From: Parcubacteria group bacterium ADurb.Bin192
Lineage (GTDB): Bacteria; Patescibacteriota; Patescibacteriia; 2-12-FULL-60-25
Direction: 5' to 3'
Assembly (NCBI GenBank): GCA_002070095.1
Contig: MWCR01000002.1
Coordinates: 1 to 64,000 of the forward strand
DNA length: 64,000 nucleotides
This document shows positions 24,555-32,587 of this stretch, piece after piece. Position 1 is the stretch's first letter; every line of letters begins with the position of its first letter. The position numbers were made by a program, and so were the translations under genes. The notes beneath the pieces are model-generated. The model was given only the letters and a program-made list of their open reading frames with translations, was not told the origin of the DNA and did no database searches.

Positions 24555-24583
24555 ATCTTAACCCGTTTATTTAGCCTTGACAA
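24555..24583 (-). promoter_or_regulatory. Promoter of the NifU-like gene (near-leaderless)
   Basis: TTGTCA (24583-24578), a 17-nt spacer and TAAGAT (24560-24555) lie on the minus strand. Only 8 nt lie between the -10 and ATG 24546. Its -35 overlaps the -35 of the opposite promoter with a 1-nt offset. Confidence 0.8.
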
Positions 24584-24605
24584 GCCTTGATTAATGGCAT
24601 AAGAT
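24577..24605 (+). promoter_or_regulatory. Promoter of rpmA (short leader)
   Basis: A consensus TTGACA (24577-24582), a 17-nt spacer and TAAGAT (24600-24605). The ATG at 24622 is 16 nt beyond the -10, giving a leader of about 10 nt without a Shine-Dalgarno sequence. Confidence 0.85.
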
Positions 24606-24621
24606 ATCGCCACATAAACAT

Positions 24622-24906
24622 ATGGCACATACCAAAGCAGGCGGTTCTACCAAACTGGGACGCGATTCTCAAGGACAAAGATTGGGCACCAAACTCTATG
24701 CCGGAGAATACGCTAAAACAGGCAACATCATAGTGCGTCAACGCGGCTCCAAAATCAGACCAGGAGTTAATGTTCGTATTGGCAAAGACGACACGTTGTA
24801 CGCCGTAGCTGACGGCTTGGTCAATTTTACCCACAAAAAGGTTAAAACCTTTACCGGCAAACCCAAGAAGACAGTTTACGCCAACGTCAAACCCATTGCT
24901 AAATAA
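24622..24906 (+). CDS. rpmA: 50S ribosomal protein bL27
   Basis: bL27 sits at the subunit interface; its N-terminal tail reaches the peptidyl-transferase centre. The start [16 protein letters not shown] and following [25 protein letters not shown] match the family closely, with Thr where a Lys is more common at position 4. It has no Firmicutes-type cleavable extension. Length is 94 aa. It usually pairs with rplU, but L21 is not adjacent, so it stands alone between a short-leader promoter and a strong terminator. Confidence 0.98.
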   Translation: MAHTKAGGSTKLGRDSQGQRLGTKLYAGEYAKTGNIIVRQRGSKIRPGVNVRIGKDDTLYAVADGLVNFTHKKVKTFTGKPKKTVYANVKPIAK

Positions 24907-24912
24907 AAATCC

Positions 24913-24938
24913 AAAAAACGAGCCTAGGCTCGTTTTTT
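24913..24938. terminator. Bidirectional terminator shared by rpmA and pyrG
   Basis: A 12-bp perfect stem (24913-24924 with 24927-24938, aaaaaacgagcc/ggctcgtttttt) has a 2-base centre. It ends rpmA on the plus strand and contains the last codons and stop of pyrG (24924-24926) on the minus strand. Confidence 0.9.
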
Positions 24939-26588
24939 GATACTTAAAGCGGCTTTGATAAATCCTAAAAACAAAGGATGGGGATTCATGGGTCTGGATA
25001 AAAATTCCGGATGAAATTGCGAAGCAATGAAAAAAGGATGGTTCTTCCATTCCACAATCTCCATCAAATTATCATCCGGAGACGTCCCCGAACAAATAAG
25101 TCCGGCTTTTTCCAGTTCAGCCCTGTACTGAAGATTGTATTCATAGCGGTGACGGTGCCTTTCCACCACAAATTCATGTCCGTACAAATTACGGGCCAAA
25201 GAACCCTTGGTCAGTACGCACGGATAATCGCCTAAGCGCATGGAACCGCCGTATCGAGCATTTTTCAACCTTTCTTCTTGCTCGTTCATTAAATGTATGA
25301 CCGGATTTTTAGTCTGCGGGTTTATCTCGGTAGTGTTGGCATCTTTATACCCCAAAACATTGCGAGCCGCTTCAATCACAGCCATTTGCATGCCGTAACA
25401 CAATCCCAGATACGGAACCTTCTTTTCACGCGCATAACGGACAGCCAGCAGTTTACCCTCCACACCCCGATTGCCAAAGCCGCCGGGAATCAAGATGCCA
25501 TCCAGACCTTTAAGTGTTTTATTGACTTCTTTGGGATGCTTTTCCAGATCCTCGCTGTTAATCCAAACCAATTCAGGTTTGGCGCCCAATTGCCAAGAAG
25601 CGTGCTTGATGGCTTCGAGCACGCATAAATACACGTCTCCCAATACAAAATCGCCCGTGGAAAAATATTTGCCTATCACGCCTATTTTGACCGACTTGCC
25701 CGACTGACTGATCTTTTTTGAAAAAGCCGACCATCTGGAATTAAGCGGACAGGTTTGGCGCAGACCAAGCTTAGCCAATATATTCTCGGCCACTTTTTGT
25801 TTTTTAAAAGCGGCCGGCACATCATAGATGGACGCAACATCAGGCGCGGCTATCACGTCTTGTTGAGCCAATCCGCAGTTGCGCCCCAATTTTTCTTTGC
25901 GTACATCATCGATGGCATGCGTGGAACGGGCCACAATCAAATCCGGAAAAAGACCCGTTTCATTCATCAATTTGATAGCGTATTGAGTGGGCTTGGTCTT
26001 CATCTCACCCAAAGTGGCCGGCACAGGCATGTAACTGACCAAAACCGTCAGTACGTCAGCCGGCGCGTCGCGTTTCATCATGCGAGCCGCCTCCAAAAAC
26101 AAGACATTCTGATATTCACCCAAAGTGCCGCCTATCTCCACGATCGTGATATCCGCTTGATTTACTTTTTGAGCCGTTTTAATCCGCTGGATCACTTCGA
26201 GCGGAATGTGCGGCACGGCTTCCACGGTTTTCCCGCCATAGCCCAAAGATCTTTCGCGCTCGATGACAGACTGATAAACCATGCCTGTGGTCATGTAATT
26301 GACCCTAGGAATATCTTGATCCAAAAATCTTTCATAGTTGCCAATGTCTTGATCTGTTTCCAGCCCGTCTTTGGTCACAAAAACTTCACCATGTTCAATC
26401 GGATTCATGGTGCCCGCGTCCACGTTGATGTACGGATCTATTTTCATGGCCGTTACTTTCAAACCGCACTCTTTAAGTAAAGTACCGATGGAAGCCGTGA
26501 CCACTCCTTTGCCCACTCCACTCATCACTCCGCCCACTACAAAAATCGTCATACGACGATTTTTTGAATTTTTTATGCTTTTCCCCAT
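24924..26588 (-). CDS. pyrG: CTP synthase
   Basis: It converts UTP to CTP with ATP and glutamine. The synthetase domain (to about residue 275) opens with TIFVVGGVMSGVGKGV and has MKIDPYINVDAGTMNP and EHGEVFVTKDG. The glutamine amidotransferase domain follows (about 305-550): GGFGNRGVEGK, nucleophile Cys in YLGLCYGMQMAVIE, and the His/Glu dyad in QFHPEF. The length (554 aa) is near typical. Starts at 26588 and 26552 are both possible; the first has an extended -10 10 nt upstream and would be near-leaderless, the second trims a basic 12-residue tail. The end overlaps a shared terminator. Confidence 0.98.
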   Translation of the reverse strand: MGKSIKNSKNRRMTIFVVGGVMSGVGKGVVTASIGTLLKECGLKVTAMKIDPYINVDAGTMNPIEHGEVFVTKDGLETDQDIGNYERFLDQDIPRVNYMTTGMVYQSVIERERSLGYGGKTVEAVPHIPLEVIQRIKTAQKVNQADITIVEIGGTLGEYQNVLFLEAARMMKRDAPADVLTVLVSYMPVPATLGEMKTKPTQYAIKLMNETGLFPDLIVARSTHAIDDVRKEKLGRNCGLAQQDVIAAPDVASIYDVPAAFKKQKVAENILAKLGLRQTCPLNSRWSAFSKKISQSGKSVKIGVIGKYFSTGDFVLGDVYLCVLEAIKHASWQLGAKPELVWINSEDLEKHPKEVNKTLKGLDGILIPGGFGNRGVEGKLLAVRYAREKKVPYLGLCYGMQMAVIEAARNVLGYKDANTTEINPQTKNPVIHLMNEQEERLKNARYGGSMRLGDYPCVLTKGSLARNLYGHEFVVERHRHRYEYNLQYRAELEKAGLICSGTSPDDNLMEIVEWKNHPFFIASQFHPEFLSRPMNPHPLFLGFIKAALSIKKRA

Positions 26589-26598
26589 ACGGGATTAG

Positions 26599-26607
26599 AG
26601 TATACCA
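26599..26607 (-). promoter_or_regulatory. Possible extended -10 promoter of pyrG
   Basis: The minus strand reads TGG-TATACT with the hexamer at 26604-26599, 10 nt before ATG 26588. No convincing -35 is seen. Confidence 0.4.
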
Positions 26608-26618
26608 CAAACGAAAAA

Positions 26619-27161
26619 CTAGGTCGCCCTGCCCCGGCCGGATGCTTTGTCTTTATTTTCATCTTCCACAATCAAACGCAGGGCCTTGGCCAATAATCTA
26701 TCCATGTTTCTGTAACTTAAGGTGGCGAACGCTCTATCCGCCCTAACCCAGGCGGCCTCCACGATCCCTTCGGTTCCCGGAAGTTTATACACAGCCTCGG
26801 CCGGAGCTTCGAATAAGAAAAAATGAACCACCTTTGAAATAGCCTTAACCGGACCTTGATACCTTTCCATGTATCTGAAAGCGGTTGAACCCAAAGGCGC
26901 CAAATAACGCAATTCATTGATGCCCGTCTCTTCTTTAATCTCTCTGATAGCCGCTACCACATAAGATTCACCCAGCTGTTGTTTGCCTTTTGGAAAAGTC
27001 CAACGTCCATCTTCTCTTTTTAAAAAGAAAATCTCTATGCGTCCATTTTTTCTGCGAAAAATAATGCCCCCGGCGGATATTTGCCGCATGGGTCTAGCCA
27101 AACCTCTGGCACTTCTGCCGTGATAACCCGGCTTACGGGGTTTGCGGGGTGCCGGTGGCAT
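26619..27161 (-). CDS. Nudix hydrolase
   Basis: It hydrolyses a nucleoside diphosphate linked to some group X; the substrate cannot be read from sequence. The Nudix box is intact: GKQQLGESYVVAAIREIKEE followed by TGI, matching Gx5Ex7REUxEExGU. The preceding RWTFPKG and the ISAGGIIFRRKNG start of the fold fit an Ap4A-hydrolase/MutT-like group. The start is uncertain: ATG 27161 overlaps the protease gene by 29 nt and gives a basic Pro/Arg-rich N-terminal tail; the next ATG (27089) starts right at the fold; a longer frame reaches 27233. It is in a unit with the CtpA-type protease. Confidence 0.85.
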   Translation of the reverse strand: MPPAPRKPRKPGYHGRSARGLARPMRQISAGGIIFRRKNGRIEIFFLKREDGRWTFPKGKQQLGESYVVAAIREIKEETGINELRYLAPLGSTAFRYMERYQGPVKAISKVVHFFLFEAPAEAVYKLPGTEGIVEAAWVRADRAFATLSYRNMDRLLAKALRLIVEDENKDKASGRGRAT

Positions 27162-28458
27162 GGTGGGCGACGAAGACATCTGGGTCGATGAGGTATTCGA
27201 TCGCTTTATCGAGTTGGGGGTCGAGATTTTCATTATAATCTTCTATGGTTCTATCGACTTCAAAATCCGGTTTTATACCGCTCTTATTAATGGATCTGCC
27301 CTTGGGCGTCAACCATTCGGCTATGGTTACCTTTATAGCACTGCCGTCATTAAATTCAGTGTAATCCTGAACCGAACCCTTGCCATATGAGGTCATGCCC
27401 ATGATCTTAGCCAGTCCATAATCCTGTAAAGCGCCGGCCACGATTTCCGAGGCTGAAGCCGAACCTTGATTGATCAAAACCACGGTCGCCACTCCATTCA
27501 AACGCCCGCCGGCCGTACCTCTGAACTCATCCACGATTTTACCCTTGCGCCTCTCGGTAACCACCACTTGCTTTCCGGTCCATTCTCCGGCCATGGCCGT
27601 TGACCTGTCCAAATAACCGCCCGGATTATTTCTCAAATCCAAGATCAAGCCCTTAATGTTTTTGGATAAAACTTCAGTCACCGCGTTTTTAAATTCCACG
27701 TCCGTATCTTGATTGAAATTTGAAACTTGAATCATGGCAATATTGTCTTTGGGCCAAGTTAAACGCACGCTCTTAACCACTATGGTATCTCTCACAATGG
27801 TCACATCTTTGATATCCGGCTTCTTGCCCGATACCGCTCCCTCTTCATCGACTTCAGCCTTAACCAAGCGACCGATCTGCAGGGTAACGGCCGTTCCTTT
27901 TTCTCCTCTGATCAACATGACCGCTTGTTCGGTCATCATACCTTCGGTACTGGTGCCGTTGATTTGCAAAATATAATCTCCGGCCATCAAACCGGCTTTC
28001 TCGGCCGGCGTGTCCGGTAAAGGGGCTATTACTTGCAATTGTCCGTTTCTGATGCCGATTTCCGCGCCTATGCCTTCGAATTCACCTTTTAAAGAATCGG
28101 TAAATTCTTTGGCCAGTTCAGGTTCAAAAAAAGAAGTGTAAGGATCTTCCAAGGATTCGGCCAAACCCTTCATGGCTCCGTAAAACATTTTCTCCTCCGA
28201 GGCATCTTCGTAGTATTTTAATTTCAATATCTTCCACAGCTCCCAAAATTGTTTAAATTCAATTTCTTCCTCTAAAACATCGGCCGGCGCCTTGGAACCG
28301 ATACCCAGCACCTTCTTGGTTACGGCTCCGGGCGATAAAGCCTCGGTTACGCCGGCACGCCCAATCAACAAGCCGCTCAAAAAAGCAAAAAGAATACAAA
28401 TCAAGACCACAAATAGGCCTTTTCTGCTCTTTTCTTTTTGATATCCCTTAATCGGCAT
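27133..28458 (-). CDS. C-terminal processing protease, CtpA/Prc type (S41)
   Basis: This membrane-anchored serine protease trims or degrades exported proteins from their C-termini. An N-terminal signal-anchor helix (about 15-36) precedes a cap region (KILKLKYYEDASEEKMFYGA), a PDZ domain (about 118-200, GIGAEIGIRNGQL, AGLMAGDYILQINGTS) and an S41 catalytic domain with LRNNPGGYL, the Ser region GSASASEIVAGALQDYG (about 345) and catalytic Lys in SYGKGSVQ (about 372). Both catalytic residues are present. Length (441 aa) is normal. The start is fixed by a promoter with its -10 only 6 nt upstream. Confidence 0.96.
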   Translation of the reverse strand: MPIKGYQKEKSRKGLFVVLICILFAFLSGLLIGRAGVTEALSPGAVTKKVLGIGSKAPADVLEEEIEFKQFWELWKILKLKYYEDASEEKMFYGAMKGLAESLEDPYTSFFEPELAKEFTDSLKGEFEGIGAEIGIRNGQLQVIAPLPDTPAEKAGLMAGDYILQINGTSTEGMMTEQAVMLIRGEKGTAVTLQIGRLVKAEVDEEGAVSGKKPDIKDVTIVRDTIVVKSVRLTWPKDNIAMIQVSNFNQDTDVEFKNAVTEVLSKNIKGLILDLRNNPGGYLDRSTAMAGEWTGKQVVVTERRKGKIVDEFRGTAGGRLNGVATVVLINQGSASASEIVAGALQDYGLAKIMGMTSYGKGSVQDYTEFNDGSAIKVTIAEWLTPKGRSINKSGIKPDFEVDRTIEDYNENLDPQLDKAIEYLIDPDVFVAHHATGTPQTP

Positions 28459-28464
28459 GTGATA

Positions 28465-28493
28465 AGTTTACTCGCCCTTTGGGCGCCAGTCAA
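28465..28493 (-). promoter_or_regulatory. Leaderless promoter of the CtpA-type gene with dyad in the spacer
   Basis: TTGACT (28493-28488), 17-nt spacer, TAAACT (28470-28465); 6 nt then ATG 28458, so transcription should start at the A of ATG. The spacer holds a cgccc-ttt-gggcg dyad (28473-28485), which could be an operator or chance. Confidence 0.75.
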
Positions 28494-28556
28494 ACCTTCA
28501 ATCCGAACCGAAACAACCGCCAAAATCACAAACATCTTTCAACCGCGGCCCGAACT

Positions 28557-28585
28557 TTGCGCTTTCATCTTTATATCTTTATACT
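28557..28585 (+). promoter_or_regulatory. Leaderless promoter of the PEGA-domain gene
   Basis: TTGCGC (28557-28562), 17-nt spacer, TATACT (28580-28585), 8 nt, then ATG 28594. It is divergent from the protease promoter about 65 bp away. Confidence 0.65.
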
Positions 28586-28593
28586 ATATCAGC

Positions 28594-29937
28594 ATGTATA
28601 AAATACCCTTTCACCGCAAAATTTTACCCTGGCTGTTCACTATAATTTTTTTGATTATGGCCCCGGCCGTGGTTTTTTACACCTCGGGTTACAGATGGAA
28701 CCCTAAAAAAAATGCCATAGAACGCAATGGGACGTTGATTGTGGATACTGTGCCGAGCGGCGCCTCCATCAAATTAAATGGCAAAACCATACCTGAAACC
28801 ACGCCGATTACTTTACAAAACATGGCCCCGGGCAGTTATAAAATCGAGCTGGAACTCAAAGACCATCATCCCTGGTCTAAAACGCTTTGGGTTGAACCGG
28901 AAAGAGTGACTTTCGCTTCCGGTGTTTATCTCTGGCCGGTCAACGAACCCGAATATTTAGGTCAATCAGACGCAACCGATCTTTTTGGTGAAGCGAACGC
29001 GTCGTCAGCTTTTTTGATTGCCAAATCGAACACTAATTTGACCAGCATCAGGTTGTTGGACGGAAAAACTTCCAAATCCGATCAGCAGATAGATATTAAA
29101 GAAAATATTGAGATTTTTGAAGTCGAATGGAATCCGATCAACCCATCCCAGGCTTTGGTTCATGGCCATACTTCGAGTACCGTGTCTGTTTGGCTGATTA
29201 ATTTTGAAGATATCAGCGCCAACAAACTGCCCCCGGGCAATTATCATTGGCAAGGCCGGGAGCTGATAGGCTACACTGATGAATATAAATTAACCATCAG
29301 CCGGGATCAAACCGTTTCCAGAGAAAACAAAGCCGCATCCGTCAAAGATGAACTGAACGACTACAAACTACTGGAACTTCCTCAATCCACAGGCTTGATT
29401 CTAACCAAGGGAGAAAACGCTGAAGAAGGCTCCATTTTACCCGTCGGTTCCTGGAGCTTTTGGAGTATTTCGAATGAAACCATAATTCTTAGAGATCAAA
29501 ACAAATGGCTCTGGATAGACACAGCCCAAAATCCAGCCTCTATCAGCCAAGCCTACGGAGATTGGCTGAACGCGGTCAGTGTCAAAAAAAATATTAAATA
29601 CGCCTTTAAACATAACAACGAAGCTTGGATCTGGCAGGAAAACAATCCTGAATTAATCTATCGGCAAAGCGATCCTTTAGTGGGCGTAGCTTGGCACGCG
29701 CAAGGCCGGGACCTGGCCGTGGCCGGCAAAAACGAAGTCATTATGTTTAACTTGGACTCCAGAGACGGAAGGTATAAGACCACCCTCGCCCAATTCGATA
29801 ATCTCCAAGCTATCACCATCTTGCAAGACGCTATTTATATCATCGGTCAAAAACAAAACCAACAAGGTTTGTGGAAATTGGATCTAACAGCTAAAAAACA
29901 AAACGCCATCCGGCCGTTAAGTAATTTGGGACTGTAA
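28594..29937 (+). CDS. Membrane-anchored PEGA-domain protein with beta-propeller-like region (447 aa)
   Basis: An N-terminal anchor helix (about 12-32) is followed by a PEGA domain (about 47-115): GTLIVDTVPSGASIKLNGK, then LQNMAPGSYKIELELKDHHPW. PEGA domains are small surface beta domains found in S-layer and wall-associated proteins. The rest, to 447, is beta-rich with repeated W-containing strands (VEWNPINPSQ, VAWHAQGRDLAVAG), suggesting an irregular propeller. No catalytic motif is seen. I start at ATG 28594, which follows a promoter; the frame extends further upstream without coding signal. It is convergent with rmlA with one base between the stops and no terminator. Function is unknown, probably extracytoplasmic. 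Confidence 0.8.
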   Translation: MYKIPFHRKILPWLFTIIFLIMAPAVVFYTSGYRWNPKKNAIERNGTLIVDTVPSGASIKLNGKTIPETTPITLQNMAPGSYKIELELKDHHPWSKTLWVEPERVTFASGVYLWPVNEPEYLGQSDATDLFGEANASSAFLIAKSNTNLTSIRLLDGKTSKSDQQIDIKENIEIFEVEWNPINPSQALVHGHTSSTVSVWLINFEDISANKLPPGNYHWQGRELIGYTDEYKLTISRDQTVSRENKAASVKDELNDYKLLELPQSTGLILTKGENAEEGSILPVGSWSFWSISNETIILRDQNKWLWIDTAQNPASISQAYGDWLNAVSVKKNIKYAFKHNNEAWIWQENNPELIYRQSDPLVGVAWHAQGRDLAVAGKNEVIMFNLDSRDGRYKTTLAQFDNLQAITILQDAIYIIGQKQNQQGLWKLDLTAKKQNAIRPLSNLGL

Positions 29938-29938
29938 A

Positions 29939-30736
29939 TCACCTCCGCCACTTAACCAAAGATTTAAACTCCGCGTTAAAAGCCGAGACAGCGGCTTCAA
30001 TGTCCGGATGAAAATTCTTTTTGTAATTCGATTGTTTGACGTAATTGGAAGCTTCAAGCAAAGCATCCGGCGTGCCGGCGTCGAAATAGCCGCCTTCAAT
30101 AACCCGAACATCCAATTCGCCGCGTTCCAAATAAGCATGGTGCAAGTCCACGATTTCCAGCTCCCCGCGTTCAGAGGGCTTGAGCTGTTTCGCTATACCG
30201 CAAATGCGATTGTCATAAATGTAAATACCCGGGATGGCAAAATCACTCTTCGGCTTAGCCGGTTTTTCTTCGATGGATATGACCCGGCCGGACTCTTGAT
30301 CAAACTCCACCACTCCAAACCTTTCCGGATCCGGCACCCGCCGGGCAAAAACCCGGCCGCCCCGTTCAAAACTCCGGATATGCTCCGTAAAATCATCTTC
30401 AAATATATTGTCACCCAAAATCATAACCGCCGAATCCTGATCCAAAAAATCTTCCGCCAGAATAAAAGCGTCCGGCAAACCGCGCGGCTCTTTTTGCACA
30501 ATAAATGACAAATTTATGCCGAACGGCCTGAACATGGAACCTAAAAGATTCAAAAAACTGCCGGAATACTCGGGTGCCACAATCATCAGGATGTCTTTAA
30601 TGCCGGCTTTGACCAAAGTGTTCAAGGGATAAAAAATCATGGGTCTGTCATAGACCGGCAGCAACTGTTTGGTTAAAACCGCGGTCATGGGCAACAAACG
30701 AGTACCCGTCCCTCCGGCCAAAATAATACCTTTCAT
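29939..30736 (-). CDS. rmlA: Glucose-1-phosphate thymidylyltransferase (RmlA-like)
   Basis: It joins dTTP and glucose-1-phosphate to dTDP-glucose, the first step to dTDP-rhamnose and related sugars. The nucleotidyltransferase signature is at the start: GIILAGGTGTRLLPMT, followed by KQLLPVYDRPMIFYPL. Further motifs are VMILGDNIFED, FGVVEFD, SIEEKPAKPKS, GIYIYDN and GYFDAGTPDALLEAS. Length (265 aa) is about 25 short of the classical enzyme, missing part of the C-terminal allosteric/dimer helices. It follows rmlB by 1 nt. RmlC and RmlD are not in the window, so the final sugar is uncertain. Confidence 0.93.
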   Translation of the reverse strand: MKGIILAGGTGTRLLPMTAVLTKQLLPVYDRPMIFYPLNTLVKAGIKDILMIVAPEYSGSFLNLLGSMFRPFGINLSFIVQKEPRGLPDAFILAEDFLDQDSAVMILGDNIFEDDFTEHIRSFERGGRVFARRVPDPERFGVVEFDQESGRVISIEEKPAKPKSDFAIPGIYIYDNRICGIAKQLKPSERGELEIVDLHHAYLERGELDVRVIEGGYFDAGTPDALLEASNYVKQSNYKKNFHPDIEAAVSAFNAEFKSLVKWRR

Positions 30737-30737
30737 A

Positions 30738-31760
30738 TTAATTAGATCTCAAGGCCTTTTCATCCCATTCAATTTTACGTTGCCGCAATTTCTCGACCCA
30801 TTCCGGATTATTCAAATACCATTCAATAGTTTGTTTCAAGCCCTCTTCAAACTTGTCACGCGGATACTCGGGCGACCAACCCAGAGACTTTACTTTTGTG
30901 GCATCAATAGCATAACGCCGATCATGCCCCTTCCGGTCTTCCACGAAGTCGATCCTGTCATCACCTTGACCAAAATAGGCCAACAACATGCGGGTCAACT
31001 CCAAATTACTGCGCTCGTTATCTGAACCAATATTGTAGACCTGCCCAGGTTCACCCTTTTGCAATAATAAATCCAGCGCTCGAGCATGATCCGTTACATG
31101 AATCCAATCGCGAACATTCAAACCGTCACCGTAAATCGGTACTTTCTCATTAGCCGATAACCGGAAAATAAATGAAGGAATCACTTTTTCCGGAAATTGA
31201 TAGGGGCCGTAATTATTAGAACAATGCGTGACCACCACCGGCGTACCATGAGTCACAAAATACGCATTACACATTAAATCACCACCGGCTTTGGCGGCCG
31301 CGTAAGGCATGTTGGGCATGATCGGTGTTTTTTCGGTAAACAGATCCTTGGATTCCAAACTCAAAGCACCGTAAACCTCATCCGTGGAAACTTGTACATA
31401 CTTTTTTATATTATTGGCTTTTACCGCCTCCAAAATCATTTGCACACCCAAGCTGTTGGTTAAAACAAAATCCTTACACCCTCCGTGGATCGAACGATCG
31501 ACATGCGTTTCAGCTGCAAAATTTATGACATGATCAACCCCCTGCTCGCGGATGACCTTATTCAAGGCATCCAGATCCGTAATATCGCCTTGCACAAAAG
31601 TGTACCTGGTATCACCAGCCAAATCTTCCAAATTGTCGAGATTGCCGGCGTAAGTCAATTTGTCAAAATTCACAATTTTACAATCAGGATCTTGAGCCAT
31701 TTTGTATCTGATGAAATTGGAACCGATAAAGCCGGCTCCTCCGCATACCAATATAACCAT
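30738..31760 (-). CDS. rmlB: dTDP-glucose 4,6-dehydratase (RmlB)
   Basis: It converts dTDP-glucose to dTDP-4-keto-6-deoxyglucose, using bound NAD+. It is an extended short-chain dehydrogenase: GGAGFIGSNF at the N-terminus, ETHVDRSIHG, STDEVYG with the Thr-Asp-Glu catalytic set, and the YAAAK motif (about residue 150). RDWIHVTDHARALDLLL and YNIGSDNERSNLEL are typical of RmlB. Length 340 aa is normal. It precedes rmlA by 1 nt, so the two enzymes are made together. Confidence 0.97.
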   Translation of the reverse strand: MVILVCGGAGFIGSNFIRYKMAQDPDCKIVNFDKLTYAGNLDNLEDLAGDTRYTFVQGDITDLDALNKVIREQGVDHVINFAAETHVDRSIHGGCKDFVLTNSLGVQMILEAVKANNIKKYVQVSTDEVYGALSLESKDLFTEKTPIMPNMPYAAAKAGGDLMCNAYFVTHGTPVVVTHCSNNYGPYQFPEKVIPSFIFRLSANEKVPIYGDGLNVRDWIHVTDHARALDLLLQKGEPGQVYNIGSDNERSNLELTRMLLAYFGQGDDRIDFVEDRKGHDRRYAIDATKVKSLGWSPEYPRDKFEEGLKQTIEWYLNNPEWVEKLRQRKIEWDEKALRSN

Positions 31761-31792
31761 AATATAAATTTAAAAAATTAACATTATCTAAA

Positions 31793-32206
31793 TCAAAACT
31801 TGAGTACAGCCTTTATTTTCTCGGCCATCATGGCCTGCTCTCCTGCTTCATAAGCCGCACCACGCCAATGAGCATGTCCATCACCGCTTTTACGGGGAAT
31901 GACATGAAAATGCACGTGCGGGATAACCTGCCCCGAAGCCGGGCCGTTGTTTTGGATTAAATTCACCCCTTCGTAGCCCAGATCATGCACCAAAACATTC
32001 ATTATTTTTTGGATTACCAATGAAACAGGGCCGCAACTGTTGGCTCCAAGTTCCCAAAAAAACTCTTTATGCTCTTTAGGAACCACCAAAGTATGCCCGG
32101 GATTAACCGGATTGATATCCAAAAAAGCCACCACCTGCTCATCTTCGTAGACTACTTCAGCCGGGATGGTTTTATTGATTATTTTGCAGAATAGACAGTC
32201 TGACAT
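31793..32206 (-). CDS. HIT-family nucleotide hydrolase/transferase
   Basis: This HINT-branch histidine-triad protein hydrolyses nucleoside phosphoramidates or related adenylated compounds; the substrate is not defined by sequence. It begins CLFCKIINKTIPAEVVYED, with the CxxC zinc-type motif of bacterial HIT proteins, and has LDINPVNPGHTLVVPKEH and the triad PHVHFHVIPR (about residue 100). Length 137 aa is typical. It lies in a same-strand run upstream of rmlB with a 32-nt gap; no functional link to the sugar genes is evident. Confidence 0.95.
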   Translation of the reverse strand: MSDCLFCKIINKTIPAEVVYEDEQVVAFLDINPVNPGHTLVVPKEHKEFFWELGANSCGPVSLVIQKIMNVLVHDLGYEGVNLIQNNGPASGQVIPHVHFHVIPRKSGDGHAHWRGAAYEAGEQAMMAEKIKAVLKF

Positions 32207-32210
32207 ATTT

Positions 32211-32582
32211 TCATTCTATTTTAGAAGAGATGCTCAAATACAGCCACGCGCCCATAATGCCGGCCGCCGAACCCATGAGTAAAAGTGATTTGATATTATA
32301 ATTATCCAGATATAAGGTCAACAAACCCAGTAAAGCCAAGCTAACCAATAAAACCCACAAAATATGCAAATACTTGGTCATCCGCGATCTGACCGGTTCA
32401 TGGGTCAGGCCATAGAACAAAACCCACAAAACCAAAACCGGCAACAGCCAGACAAAGATATTGATAAACGGCAAGACCGCTTTGGGCATCAGCCACTCCA
32501 AAGCCAGCAAGCCCAACAAGACAGCCAGGGCGGCTGATAATGTGCTTTTAATAAACAGAATAAACGCTTGATAAACCGGCAT
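32211..32582 (-). CDS. Unrecognised membrane protein (123 aa)
   Basis: The protein has four likely membrane helices (about residues 5-25, 34-54, 70-90 and 98-118) and short polar loops. I cannot assign a family. I choose ATG 32582 (MPVYQAF), 5 nt after the stop of the preceding gene; the longer frame would need a TTG start inside that gene. It lies 4 nt before the HIT gene. The gene context (membrane glycosyltransferase, large surface protein, Rml enzymes) hints at envelope glycan work, which is only an inference. Confidence 0.6.
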   Translation of the reverse strand: MPVYQAFILFIKSTLSAALAVLLGLLALEWLMPKAVLPFINIFVWLLPVLVLWVLFYGLTHEPVRSRMTKYLHILWVLLVSLALLGLLTLYLDNYNIKSLLLMGSAAGIMGAWLYLSISSKIE

Positions 32583-32587
32583 AAATT

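Noticed and set aside
24571-25050. Minus-strand 159-codon frame over rpmA and the pyrG end
   Set aside because: It runs through rpmA, a terminator and the pyrG terminus, and its sequence is that of antisense DNA.
25755-26480. Plus-strand 241-codon frame over pyrG
   Set aside because: It is antisense to a fully conserved CTP synthase and has no recognisable motif.
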